This document shows positions 23,501-35,065 of a DNA stretch of 64,000 nucleotides, in pieces. The stretch is taken from assembly GCA_951804985.1 (NCBI GenBank), contig OX638132.1, forward strand, positions 19,945,529 to 20,009,528, in the 5' to 3' direction. This DNA comes from Dryomyza anilis. Taxonomy: Eukaryota; Arthropoda; Insecta; Diptera; Dryomyzidae. The notes beneath the pieces are model-generated. The model had not been told where the DNA came from. It searched no databases and was given only the letters and a program-made list of their open reading frames with translations. The position numbers and the translations under genes are program-made. The first letter of the stretch is position 1; each line of letters starts with the position of its first letter.

Positions 23501-26500
23501 TGCAAATATATTAATAATTTGTTAAAATGGCCAATTTTATAAGCAGTACACACAGAAAAATCCTCTTTTGGCATGAGGTTAATTAAACCAACGTTTCTGT
23601 GTTGCAACCGAAATACATTTGTTGTAACCTCATGTCATTAAAAAGAACGTACCATTTCTTACTCTAACCGAAATGTTAGTCCGCGCAACTGCACGTTCGG
23701 TTGTCGTAACCTCATGATTGCATTTTTCATTCTGCCAAAATTTGACGTTTTTGCATTTTTTACGGCTACTGCGTACGTAATCAACAAAATAAATGATAAA
23801 CGGCAACCTCATGTCTATCAGCAGTTCGGTTGCCAGTTTCTTGCCAAAATTATGGATACATGCAAAAATAAATAAACGTTAAAAATTTTCACAAGTGGCA
23901 AACAATAGGAAATTCATTAATTAAGTAAAAATGCGAAATAAATATATGAATATTAATAAAATAATGAATACAAATAGCTGTTTAGCTAGTGAAACATAAT
24001 AAAAATATAAAAATATATGACCATATGTGACATTATAAATAATTTCATATTTTGTTTAATTATGATGAAATAAAATATTAAATGTGTCTTCATACTGTTT
24101 TTTATTTTTAGGGAACAGGAATTAATAGATATGTTTTTTGAAATTGTTTGCGTGACTTATTTACGCATTAAAAATACATATAGAAACTTTACATAAATAA
24201 GTTTTCTATATAAAAACTTTACATAAATAAGTTTTCTATATAAAAAAAAATATTCTTAGAAAAAAATCAATTGGAGGTTTCGGCATGCTTGCTGACTTGG
24301 AGGTTTAAACAACCTCATGCTTGCTGAATAGGAGGTTGGCACAACCTCATGCTTGCTGACTAAGAGGTTAGCACCATCTCATTCTTGCTGACTAGGAGGT
24401 TGATACAACCTCCTAATCAGCAAGTTTCCGCAACCGAATAATTCGGTAGGGCAATTTAGTTGGTTGCCGCAACAAATTAGTTTTCTGTGTGTAGTATTTG
24501 TTTTTCTAGAAACATCCAATTAATTTTTCGTAATTTTTGTGTGCACCCAGAAAAAAATACTATATAAATAATAGTTTTTTACTATTAAAATTAAAACGAA
24601 AAGTCACCAAATACATTTTCAATTTGCCAAATATTCATTTACAAAAATCTTTATAAATCTGTCAATTGTTAAACGATGATCTCACATGATTATCACATGT
24701 TAAGAAAATGTGAATCTAACACTTGATATTTCAACTTTAAAAATGCATCAATTACTTGTTATAACATTAATCAACAAACTCGAAATTTAAGTTTTTCATA
24801 AAAATGTATTTGGTGACTTTTCGTTCTACAACGACGATATGAAAAGATTTATTTTTTTGTATACTATTAAATCAATTAATGGGATTTGAGGGTATTCTTT
24901 CTGGGTGTAGTTAATACAAAGTGTTATTCCGTTTGGGTAGATAATTATAGGTACATGATTATTCACAACTTACTTTTTCATTTAACGTCTGTTCGTTGAA
25001 TTTACCAAATGCACTGTCGATCGGCATAAAGATTGTTATGTTAGTATTGGCTAGCAGCTCATTGTACCCGTTGCTCTTGGCACTCGCTATGAACTCTTTG
25101 GCACCCATATCGGCTGCCGTTTCCTCTACGGTTTTAATTTCAATTTTCTCGCAAGGTGTTACGATGTCAGCATTACGTGGTCGGCCATAGCCATGACAAC
25201 ACTGACGCGTAATGCTCAAAGTCTTCTTTTTGCCATTTTGATTTGAACTATAAAAAAATAGCAAATTTTTCAAGAATTTGAATTAATTAACTAAATTAAA
25301 AGAAAAATTTACATAATTTTATCCCTGTGGGAATTGTGGTTATGTTAAATAAATATGAGACTTCTAATGATTTTAAGCTATTTATTGACCTGATTAACTT
25401 TTTACTTACATTCTTGTACAGACGTGTTTGTTTGGTTTTTCAACACAGGAGTTTACACTAAACTGAAAACTTCCAAATAATGGTAGTTGCATGTTTCCTG
25501 TTTCCGAATCTTTCGTTTCAGACTCAGTCTTCGCATCTGCTACAGTTTCGTCTTCTTCTTTTACGGTGCATACATTTGGACTTGAGATATAAGAATGATA
25601 GTAAGTTGTAACTACTTAAAGAAAAACGTCTAACATGCTTACCCTTTCCACCATTCCTGTACGGGTTCAGCACCAAAACCAAAATTGTTAAAAGAGTTAA
25701 AGAAATGATTGCCGAAAATCGGGAAGGATTGTTGAAAGAATAATTCCGGTAAACCGGCACCGTTCACTTCACTAGTCACAACGTCGGCATCTATAATAAG
25801 AAAAGTATTAGTTACTCTTAAGGACGCTATTTTTAATTAAACGCGTTAAATCTTACCGAATGGTTTTTGTCTTAAGTTTGGTGTGTTTGCAGCATTTTGT
25901 TGATCCAAGGAGAAAAAGTCAATATTTCTGTAAGCAGACGTTAATATTCATTTTAGTATAAACTGTATAATTTATATATAATAAAATCTAATAAACTTCA
26001 TAAATATTTTATACACGTACATATACGTTATTATGAAATTATAATATTCAAAATATATAAAACCAAGACACTTTTAGAATTGACACCTATACATTATGTA
26101 GATGTTAGTACCATATATCCAATTAAGCAATAATTATAATAAATTATTTTAAAATGTAGGTATTGTATTATTTTTAAAAATATAGTTCTTTTTCATTTTT
26201 TAACAGTACTCAAATCAAAATGTATGTTTCTACATCCAGTTAAGTATTTAACTAGATATTTTAATAAACGCAATATCAATTAAAATCATATATTTCCTTA
26301 TAATTCATACATATCAATGACCACAAAATTATAGCCAGAATCTGATTCAACAAAACTTATGTTTAAAATATGGTCAAATATGGCACAGAAGAAGAATAAG
26401 AGTTTGAGAATTATTTAGCACGCATTTGAACAATATTGCTTTATGACAGGAATACAAATGAAGTAGTTGTTGTATTATATAAGAAACAACCAAACAAACA

Positions 26501-29500
26501 TTTTATACAGAAACAAATACGCAGGTAGTTTGACTAACCCAGAGAATATTTCGATGAGTAATTTTTTACATATCTAAAATATTAAGATGACACCGTTCGA
26601 CAAAATTAAACTGTTGGTTGCACGCATCAGAAAATCTTATATATTGTGTAAAAAAATATATATATGTATATTGATACCTTACAAGAAAACGAAAAAACAA
26701 ATTTCAAAGACAATAAAAGGTCTTTCGTGGTCAATCTTACATGAAATACTACATATATATCTACAAACATATGATGTGTCTAAATCTTTAGTTTTTTTTT
26801 TTTTTATATATCCCGATATGATTATTATAACACAACTTTCAATCACGTTTTTCATAAGTTTTTTTATCGGGTTTCGATCCTGATCAGAATTATGTCAGGT
26901 GGCTTTTAGCAAGTAAGTCTTATCGTATTTTGTTGAGGTACATTTGGGCATTTAATATCTCGAAGGAAAATTAATGAATTTATTTGCTCAAGTAGTATTT
27001 AAATTGTACTAAACAATAGCAAAAAATTAGAGAATTATATGTAGTAGATCAAAAGATATAAATTAAATAGTAGTCGTTCCGGACGGGACAAAAGCGGAGG
27101 TGCATGTCGAGGTTAAAAAATAGCTCAAATCATGTGCTTTCTTTGTACATTTAGACTTTGTTTCTTAAATTTATAGTTTTTTCATAATAAATCACAGAAA
27201 AATTCCGGACGGGACAAAAAATTCCGAATAGAAATTATCAGCACGATTTTTTATTCTAAAAATACTTTATGCTTACAATATATTTTTTTTGAATTATCTC
27301 AGAACATAGCTGAGACAATTTACTTTATTTTTTGTATGTGTGCACTTTGTACCTAAAGTTTACAGTTAGTTCTTAATAAATCGCAGACGATTTATTTTTC
27401 TAAAAATAATTTTGTATACGACAATATTATAATAATAATAGTTTGGCGCTACAGTCCTATAAGAACTTAGGCCGAGGTCTCTCACCATTTTGAGCTGTGC
27501 GTGTTATATTTGTACTCAAAGTGGTGGGACTTACAGTTTATTGCCGAATCCGAACGTCGGGTGAGAGCTTTTCATAGGCAATGTTTTAATCTTATACGTT
27601 TGCCATTTACTGCCGAGAGGTAGCGCGGTATAGAACATTTTTTTCTTTGAAAAGATGTTGTTAGCCCCAGTCCAGACTTGAACCGGGGACCTTTCGGCTC
27701 GCAGTCCAACGCACTAACCACTGAGCCACCGCGGCTACAATATGACAATATTAGAAATCATTATTATGAAATAAAAAATGATGTACTATTCAAATTTTCA
27801 GATGTTTTTTAAGTTTTTTAATATTTTTTTTTACTATTTTAGAAAAAAAAATATTTGTTTAATACTGTACACTTTACACAGGAAATTCAGATTTAGGAAC
27901 AGATGATTCAACTATTTGTTATTTTAATATGATAATGAATGTATCTTTTTGGTTCCAGACGGGACAATAGGGGACCCTTGCCTTTACAAAAAGCAAAATT
28001 TGTCCCTTATTTTAATTTCAATGTTTTTGAATTTGTTAATTCGCTCAGTTATCGAAGTCGGTTGTTCAGAACAGACTCAACGTGCTCGATTTCATTTTAT
28101 CGAGCTGGCTGAAAAGTACTGATTTTGACGTTAATTTTACTAGTCGAACTCAAGACTTCATACTAATTAGATAAATGCAGCTCAAGTTGTTTGTAAATTA
28201 AATCAGAGGTTCAGGTTGAGTTCAGATTGCGTTCGACTCTGACAATATTCGGAATATTCAGATCATGTTCAGAACTCTGCTCTGAAATGGTTTATGAAAA
28301 CGCCCAATATAATATTTTGTATTTGTATTTCTTTCAAATTATTTAATTTGTTACTTAAAGTACATGAAAAATTGGTATTTTTAAAAGTTATATAGTAACG
28401 AAACTTGATGAGTATTTTTTTATACGTTATCGTTAATGGAATAGAATTTTATTTTCAGATATTTATGTTCACATATTTAAGATTCCAAATCCATAGTTAT
28501 TTCAAAGATTGAAGCATTTTGAATTTTTCGGTCGTGGTTGACGTTTTTCTGGAAATACCCATATGATATAAGGCTAATAACCTACACAAATTGGATATAT
28601 GGATTTTTTTCAATATTTTCAATTTCTTAAATTAAAAAACAAATTTCATTAAATTTTGATTTATAATGAATAAGAATAAGAATAAATAATTAAATTGAAC
28701 TTCAATTAAATTTTACATATCTTTAAAATCCGTTTTTAAGCCGGTATATAACCGAAACCGTTGATTTATTTGTTGGATTTTATATTGAATTTTTTTTATA
28801 AAATTTTCAATTGCAGTTTCGATTAAAAAAAGTCATAGATTTTTTAAAAATGTTTCATTAATACTTATTATTAGGTTATAATTGTTAATTTTAAGATTTA
28901 TTGTAGTACGCTAGTTTGTCTGAATATAATTAAATTGAATAAACGAAAAAGATGTGAATTATATATTTATCTATCTTTATATCTGTGGCAATTTGAAATA
29001 AAAACATAAGTCTATTTTTTGAACTTTTTAGGAGAGCATTTTTAAACTTTACAATTTATTCCGGAAATGATCTTTAAAAATGATTTAAAAATTATTTTTT
29101 CAAATTTAAGAAAAACTTAAATAAAAATAATGTTTGTAAAATGTTTTTGTTATAATTTTGTTTCAAAAGTTTTCTTTAATGAAAATAAATATTTAATAAC
29201 AAGTAGATATGCTTTTACGTTTTTTATGGTTATATCTCAGCAACTATTGGGAGGATCAGTGTCAAAATTTGAATTAAAATGAATTCGTATATCAGGATTA
29301 CGATGTCATTAAGAACTCATTTCATATTGCCACAGATATATCTTTTATGTCTTTTTTTTATTAAATGGAACATAATTTCCAATTTTCAGTCTCCCATTTT
29401 TTTCCAGATAAGAAAAAAAAAACTGGGACTGGATACTTTATTTTATGGTGTACTTTCAGTATAATTATCATGTGTTGGACTATGTAATAGGTAAATAACA

Positions 29501-30243
29501 TAATAAGGAAGCATTTACATTTTTATAGTTAAACTGAAACTATTTTCTTTAATATATACAAAATATAAATAAAAGGTATATATAAAAAAGCTTGTAATAA
29601 AAACCAACCCATTGCAGAGGTTTCTTTAAAGACTGAACAAAATTTAGCACACTTTGCTGAAATGCAAAAAAATCCCCATATATATATCATCAGACTTGCT
29701 TATATAGCAGAAGTAAATGTATACAAACTGCAGAACAATAAACGATTTCGCAATTTGGGTCAAAATAACACCTTGTTTGTTTTTTTGTTAGTACTAAGTA
29801 AATAAAATTTCACCAATCTTCTTGTTCGTTTTTTGGTAATATTACAGAGCGTACAACGAAGATCACGTAAAAGGTGAATAGTATGTGCTTGGAAAATCTC
29901 CACAATAAGGTTACTGTACTCTACTATGTAGTAAGATATATAGCGACTCCCGAAGTTGAATAAAATATATTTAGGCTTCAAGAGGATATTAGAAAATACA
30001 TATAAATGCAGGTATTTTAATAATGTATGCACTACAAATATTTATAATTCACATAAACGTATAAAACGAGTATTAAAATATTGCATCCTCTACATATTTA
30101 ATTTATTTAATTAAAAATACATTCGTGAAAGTACTTCTCGTATATATGAAGTCGGCTTTTACTCACTCTCCATGGAAGGGAACCGCATCATTATTATATA
30201 CGATCAGCAGCAATAATGTTAATATATTTAAATCCTTTCTCAT
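20551..30243 (-). CDS. mfas: midline fasciclin (periostin/TGFBI-like, four FAS1 domains)
   Basis: Eight coding exons, 30243-30167, 25927-25857, 25790-25643, 25580-25410, 25247-24974, 22506-22038, 21894-21185 and 21015-20551, join in phase to 794 codons plus stop. Exon 1 encodes the signal peptide (LNILTLLLLIVYNN). An acidic linker is followed by a Cys-Cys-x-Gly-Tyr module (RQCCHGYGR) like the N-terminus of TGFBI/periostin. Four FAS1 repeats follow (approximate residues 210-345, 346-495, 500-640, 641-780), each with the H1/H2 marks such as TIFMPIDSAF, TIFAPTDAAF, TVFAPTDKAL and NGIVHEIND. No GPI signal or transmembrane segment is seen, so it is a secreted adhesion/matrix protein. Drosophila Mfas is expressed at the midline. 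Introns 1 (4.2 kb) and 5 (2.5 kb) hold SINEs and MITEs. The glutamine run QQQQQ near the end is encoded by CAA/CAG-type codons. Confidence 0.95.
22773..23322 (-). mobile_element. MITE family A copy 3, split by a SINE
   Basis: The ends CACCCAGAAATAATTCC (22773) and TTTTTCTGGGTG-TA (23322) and the interior match the 221-bp family, but a 319-bp SINE sits inside (22838-23156). The left TA is mutated. It lies in mfas intron 5. Confidence 0.85.
22838..23156 (-). mobile_element. tRNA-derived SINE, copy 2, inserted in a MITE
   Basis: Same A box, B box (GGTTCAAGCC), body and (ATT)n tail as the 19.6 kb copy, with the B-box region reading CAGTCCAGGCTTGAACC. The flanks ATTTATTTAATA and ATTTGATTTAATA are the MITE's own sequence duplicated, so the SINE arrived later. 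Confidence 0.9.
23549..24490. mobile_element. foldback-like element with AACCTCATG repeats
   Basis: Ends CACACAGAAAA...TTTTCTGTGTG with TA outside. AACCTCATG and its inverse recur throughout (23570-23820 and 24285-24430), flanking an AT-rich core. No ORF. Related in its ends to the elements at 14987 and 34200. Lies in mfas intron 5. Confidence 0.65.
24284..24424. repeat. about 35-bp tandem array (GCTTGCTGACTAGGAGGTT...CAACCTCAT)
   Basis: Four tandem units of about 33-36 bp, each with GAGGTT...AACCTC as an internal dyad, so each can form a small stem. Part of the surrounding element. Confidence 0.85.
24544..24907 (+). mobile_element. MITE family A copy 4, with middle replaced
   Basis: Both ends match the family (CACCCAGAAAAAAATAC..., ...TTCTTTCTGGGTG-TA), but the central 110 bp is replaced by a different sequence with a perfect 24-bp inverted repeat (24596-24825), and 22 bp near the right end is deleted. 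Confidence 0.8.
24596..24825. mobile_element. second MITE with 24-bp perfect terminal inverted repeat
   Basis: Starts ACGAAAAGTCACCAAATACA and ends with its exact inverse. A single related arm (ATTGGTGACTTTTACTTCTACAAC) lies at 35731, where similarity runs on into TCTACAACAACGATAT, so the true right end may be about 24841. Confidence 0.75.
25928..27060 (-). other. mfas intron 1, proximal part
   Basis: AT-rich intron. No exon, RNA or repeat recognised. Confidence 0.5.
27070..27400. repeat. degenerate repeat with TTCCGGACGGGACAAAA
   Basis: TTCCGGACGGGACAAAA appears at about 27075 and 27203, with CAGACGGGACAATAGGGGAC at 27957. The neighbouring TTGTACAT...TTAATAAATC.CAGA block is also duplicated (27148 and 27345). 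Probably remnants of one repeat spaced about 200 bp. Confidence 0.5.
27430..27743 (-). mobile_element. tRNA-derived SINE, copy 3
   Basis: Same structure as copies 1 and 2 (A box TGGCTCAGTGG, B box GGTTCAAGTC, ATT tail). A perfect 10-bp duplication GACAATATTA flanks it (27420-27429, 27744-27753). In mfas intron 1. Confidence 0.9.
27754..30166 (-). other. mfas intron 1, distal part
   Basis: AT-rich. At 28020-28310 there are dyad-like words (TTCAGAACAGACTCAA, TTCAGAACTCTGCTCTGAA) suggesting an old repeat. No extra coding exon is seen; the phase from exon 1 to exon 2 is already satisfied. Confidence 0.5.
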
Positions 30244-30380
30244 GATTTTAAATGTTAAAATACCCTGTTTCAATTAATTTATAATAATCTTTAATTCGTA
30301 ATATATATATAAAAAAAAATAAAACACTGGCTTAAACACTCTTCACAGCCGCCTGTTCTGCCTTGAAGCACAATGCAATA

Positions 30381-30416
30381 CTAACTGAACACAGAACCTG
30401 GGCTGTGGTATTTATA
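30381..30416 (-). promoter_or_regulatory. TATA + initiator core promoter of mfas
   Basis: On the minus strand TATAAATA (30416-30409) is followed by the initiator TCAGTTAG (30388-30381), with exactly 30 bases from the TATA T to the initiator A. The start would give a 5' UTR of about 143 nt before the ATG at 30243. Confidence 0.7.
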
Positions 30417-30823
30417 ATCTCTACTCTTTTGACTTTTGCAGATAAGCTGAGCTCAAATTGATTGTCTCCGCTCGGTTTTGCCTAACGAACAACGCGATAC
30501 AACCGATGACTGTGTAGATTGTTGTATGTTTATAGGGCAGGTATGTTAAGTTCCAGGTACTTTTAGTTTACGTTTGCATCAAACTTCTAGAAAATACCGA
30601 TACAAATGAATTCCATAGCAAGTGCACTAAAAATTTGTTAAAATGAAAAATTGAATTTAATTTTGCAGTTATCATTTTATTAATTAGTAACACTTGTTTT
30701 TTAGACTTTACATTTTGAATACTCTACACTAAAAATGAATGGTAAATTCGTTTGGGCATCCGTTTGTAACATTCAGATGAAATTTCTACGCTTAAAAATA
30801 GCAGGCATATAAAATTATATATC
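30417..30823. other. upstream region of mfas
   Basis: Moderate GC for 150 bp above the promoter, then AT-rich. Likely cis-regulatory, but no specific sites are claimed. Confidence 0.4.
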
Positions 30824-30916
30824 GATGCGTCTTACGTAAACTAGCATGTTTCAATTTATTTTTTTTTAATTTCCATAGAAAAATTTGAAACGTGTTAGTT
30901 TTCGTAAGAGGCATCG
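30824..30916. mobile_element. short foldback-family hairpin
   Basis: A 93-bp inverted repeat with ends CGATGCGTCTTACG and CGTAAGAGGCATCG, arms of about 38 bp. The terminal motif matches the elements at 1624 and 31116. Confidence 0.75.
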
Positions 30917-31572
30917 ATATGTGACTTATAATTTAGATTATTAGCAATCCCTGATACCTAGTATTTTAAATTAACCAGTCGACTAGTAATTTATGATCTG
31001 ACAACTTTTATTCATTTTATAAATCTACGGGAGATTTTTCCGTCAAACCAATTTTTTTTTAAACTCACTTAGTTTATGGTAAAACATATCAAAAACTACA
31101 TCTCTACCCACATATCGACGCCCCTTACGAAAACTATTATATATTTTTTCCCTTACGAAAATAAATACGTTTTTTTTTTGAGGTTCAGAATAAAATATGT
31201 TATTGTTTTTGATGAAAAAAATAATACGTTTTATGGTTTTGCCAGGAACTCTATTATGTTTTTGATATTTCCGAGAATATGCATATGTATATCTGTGTAT
31301 CTACGAATATGAAAATGATTCAAATTTTGCGACGACGATTGGAATCTTTTGTTGAACATGAATAATGCATTTATGATTGGGGCCTTCATATAAAACCTGT
31401 ACATATTACATCATTGTAATAAATAAATGTAATCGTTTAATAAGGACCACAGACCATTGGAAACTTATATCAGTCCTAAAAATTAAACCTAAATTTAATG
31501 TAACAGTCTAGATTTTTTAGGAGACAATAATGACCTCGAAAACCCTAAAAATGGACATGTCCTACGGTCCTA

Positions 31573-31792
31573 CACCCAGAAAAAAATATTATATAAATAA
31601 TAGTTTTTTACTATTAAAAATATTCAATAGGATAAATAATTATTTTAATCGGAAAATACCATTAAATACTAGAAAATACCATGACATTGCCATTGAGTTT
31701 ATATGAAAATTTATATTGTTTGTATACTATTAAATCAATAATTGTCCTATTGACCAATTTTAATGGGATTTGAGGGAATTTTTTTCTGGGTG
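31573..31792 (+). mobile_element. TA-flanked MITE, family A copy 5
   Basis: 220 bp with CACCCAGAAAAAAATAT...TTTTTCTGGGTG and TA on both sides, close to the copies at 6603 and 17709. Nested in the 31116-32332 foldback. Confidence 0.88.
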
Positions 31793-31794
31793 TA

Positions 31795-32032
31795 ATAATA
31801 ATTACAATAATACTAGTTTAGCGATACAGTTCTGAAGAACCTAGGCTGAACAGTTTCACCATTTAAACATGTTATATTTGTACTCAAATAGCGGAACCTA
31901 TAGTTTAACGCCGAATCATGGGTGATGTTTTTACTGTTTAGAGGTAGCGCGGTGAAGAAAAATATTTTCTATTAATTTTTTTGCGACGTTTCGGCTTGTA
32001 TTCCAACACACTAATCATAGGTGTCACCTACA
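31795..32032 (-). mobile_element. decayed tRNA-derived SINE, copy 4
   Basis: Starts directly after the MITE with ATAATAATT. Recognisable blocks are ACAGTTCTGAAGAACCTAGG, TATATTTGTACTCAAA, GAGGTAGCGCGG and TTCGGCTTGTATTCCAAC. The B box is lost and parts are deleted. Older than the other three copies. Confidence 0.75.
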
Positions 32033-32332
32033 TAGTATATGGTAAAGCATAATTTATATCATTATAGCGTAATTATTTTGAATTTTGTCAAACAAATTTT
32101 ACAAATGACATATATCAAAACATAAAAGCAACGCAATATAATTTTGAAAAAAATCTATTTCAATAAAAAGCTCCAATTTTCGTCTAAAAATTTAAAACAT
32201 TTTCTGTAAAATTTTGAGAACATTTTAAATAACGAATTATTTAAGTAAAAATGAAATCGTATTCGTTTAAAAGTGATAAATACTTTTTTTCATAAGAAAA
32301 TTTTAATATAATAGTTTTCGTAAGGGGCGTCG

Positions 32333-32930
32333 AATATGGTATCGTAAAAAAATATTGAAATTTGATACATGTGGGTAAAAGTAGCTATATTTTAATACCC
32401 AGCTTATTATTAAGTATAGGAATAGATTTAAATCCTGAATTTATCAATTGCAGATATACTTTAATGAATAAAAAACAATATTAAGAAAATTTATTTATTT
32501 TAACTGGCTATTTATTTCAAATAGATCAACCCAAACCAATATTCGATAGTATACATATTTGCTATCGTTTCGAATTCGTAAGGATATCGTTAAGCTTCTC
32601 AACTATGTATAATTTCAGCACTGAATTATAAAAAAAAACATAGCAGTCTGTCATTCGTTTCCATATTGTGTCGATTATCGAACTCAAAAACGTCTAAACT
32701 GCAAGGATAGATCGATGCGACACACGCAGTTTACGAGAATGATTCGAAAAACACATGTCTGATTCTTTTTGTATTTTGTTCGTGTCAATGCAAGAGTGGT
32801 TTAGGAAAAAAGAAAAGTCGGAAAACCCCAAAGGAAAAACCGGAAAATCGAAAAAATCTAAATTTGATCCTAGGAACTTGAAACAGGTACACAAAATATT
32901 TTGTTGTTGCTTATATTTTTTCTAAATGTG
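32333..32930. other. intergenic, nothing recognised
   Basis: AT-rich with short meaningless ORFs. Confidence 0.5.
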
Positions 32931-34045
32931 GGCCGAATTGAATAAAGGGGCCATATAACCATTACATTAAAAATGCTATAACTCCTGACATACTAAGAAT
33001 AGAGTTAAAAAAATCAAATAAATCATATTAAAACTCCGATCATCACGTAGAATATGGACAAGATTGGACAATGTGGAGTGGCACCTCCCATACAAAAAAA
33101 CCTTAAAATTGCTATTACTCTTTACCTACTAAGAGCTAAGAGAAAAAAAATCGAAACAAAAGATTATATTAAAAATTGTAATGGACACGTAGAATCAGGG
33201 CTGGAAAAAAGCCGTTTTTTCTATATACTGAATTAGTCTTATGGACGAGAAAATGAAACGGCCTGAGTGCCTGATCAAATCTATTTTGATTGTCCTCTTT
33301 ATAACACGACAACTCTACAGGACCTATTAGATTCAATAAATATCTACCGCTTTAAAAATTGGCATAGAATTGACTTGAATTAAATCCACGGTTTCGACGA
33401 CTACATCAATAAATTATTTGGATCTACATAAAGGCCTATATTGGCTTATATATTATATGAATCATTTCATTACCATCTTCACCAGAAATTTCATCCAGCA
33501 GTGGTTCAAATAATTATTTTCGATTTGGTGGTTTATAACAAATTCTAAAATTTTCAAAACATAAATTGTACCCGGAAAACCACAAATATATTTCCTAAGT
33601 TATAATTCGAAAAATGTTCAAAAATCAATAAAATAAAAAAAAATCCAAAAAACTTGGATTTTTTAAGTGGATAAAAACAAAAAAAAAAAACGGATTGATT
33701 TTTTGGGAGTGGAGAGCCCTACGTAGAATTTGGACGAAATTGGACAATGGGACGTGACACCTCCCATATAACAGAAACTTTAAAAATGCTTAAACTCCTG
33801 ACTTTCTAAGAGCAGAGTTGTACAAATCGAAACAAAGGATAATTTTTAAAAATGTTAATAGCCACGTGGAATGTGATCGAGATTGGAAAAAGGGGCATGG
33901 CACTATGATCAATGTGGGCGGGAAAAAGGCGACGTAGGCATGCACTAAAAAGGGAAAAAAGGGGCGTAAATGTATCTTTATAAACGATATAGTTTTACAA
34001 TTACAAAAACTTAGCACGGGCGAAGCTGTGAACGGGTCCAGCTAG
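32930..34045 (+). mobile_element. 5'-eroded Helitron
   Basis: The 3' end reads GCACGGGCGAAGCTGTGAAC then GGGTCCAGCTAG followed by T, the same end as the element at 4933-5783. The GTGGCACCTCCCAT hairpin motif repeats at 33075 and, altered, at 33755 and 33895, each within a repeated block of about 130-150 bp. No clear 5' TC end. Confidence 0.7.
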
Positions 34046-34199
34046 TTCTGAATAAACAACAAACATTTTTGATTTATAATCTATGCGACATTTTTTTTAA
34101 TGTTTTCGATGTTAAAGATGCGCGCTACATTAATAAAATTAAGATTCAAACAAATAATTTTCTAATATCAAAATTGAATAATTTCTTTCGAAAATACTA

Positions 34200-35065
34200 C
34201 ACAGATAAAAATATTGTACGTATATATAACAATTGATATTAATAGCAAACAAAATCGTATTCCAATTAAAAATATGATTGCATTTACTAATTAATTAATT
34301 GTATTTACACATTTTTTTAATTAAAATATTAATATGAATTAATTTAATATAATTTCAATACAACTAAATCTTTAATAGTATTAACTACTTTTATTTGTTA
34401 CTTTTGATTTATTCATTTTCTTAAATTGCATCACTGTTTTTTTCTTCTGGATTTCATTTTGTTTTTTGTTTGTGCGTCTTGTACATCAGCGGCGTCGTTC
34501 AGTTTCTTCTAACATTATTTTCTTCTGCGTTGCTATTTTAAAACAGGATATTGCATTATGTAGTGTATGTTATGTTATTAAAGCATTAAATGGCTCAATT
34601 TATTTTTGCTGTCAAGAATTTGAACAAACAGCTTATGATGCTCATTTTGTTGCATATTGAATCGTTAAAAAGCGAATATAAAATTTTATGTTTGACTCAA
34701 TAAATTGGCCCACCTGTAGAAGTTGTGAAAACTGACTTCGGTAAAATATTCGTTATTCGACAAATATTTTAATTAATTAACCAAAATATTTAATTGATCC
34801 AATTTCTATCGAATGAAAATTTTAATTGATGTTACTAATTAATTAATTAATGATTTAAAAATTCTCAATAAAAAATTTAATATATATAACAACTTTAATA
34901 TCAATATGACAAAAAAATTAATTAAAATTTCTCCAATTAACATATTCTCATTATTACGAATATGGAATTCAATGCTACTAAAAATTACATCGGCTGAGTT
35001 TCAATTAAAAATTAATTGGATTGATTAACATTTTATCTATATTTACACACTTTTTATTTTCTGTG
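34200..35065. mobile_element. TA-flanked 866-bp AT-rich element
   Basis: Ends CACAGATAAAAATATTG and TTTTTATTTTCTGTG with TA on both sides. The subterminal regions are dense in TTAATTAA / AATTAATT. A less AT-rich core (34430-34680) shows no recognisable gene. Terminal similarity to the element at 23549. Confidence 0.6.

Larger units (their letters stand above)
31116..32332. mobile_element. foldback-family element with nested MITE and SINE
   Basis: A perfect 27-bp terminal inverted repeat beginning CGACGCCCCTTACGAAAAC (31116-31142, 32306-32332). Arm similarity continues inward more weakly. The interior contains MITE copy 5 and a decayed SINE. No protein. Confidence 0.8.

Noticed and set aside
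24284..24424. CRISPR-like array
   Set aside because: Four 35-bp units without unique spacers, inside an animal transposable element.
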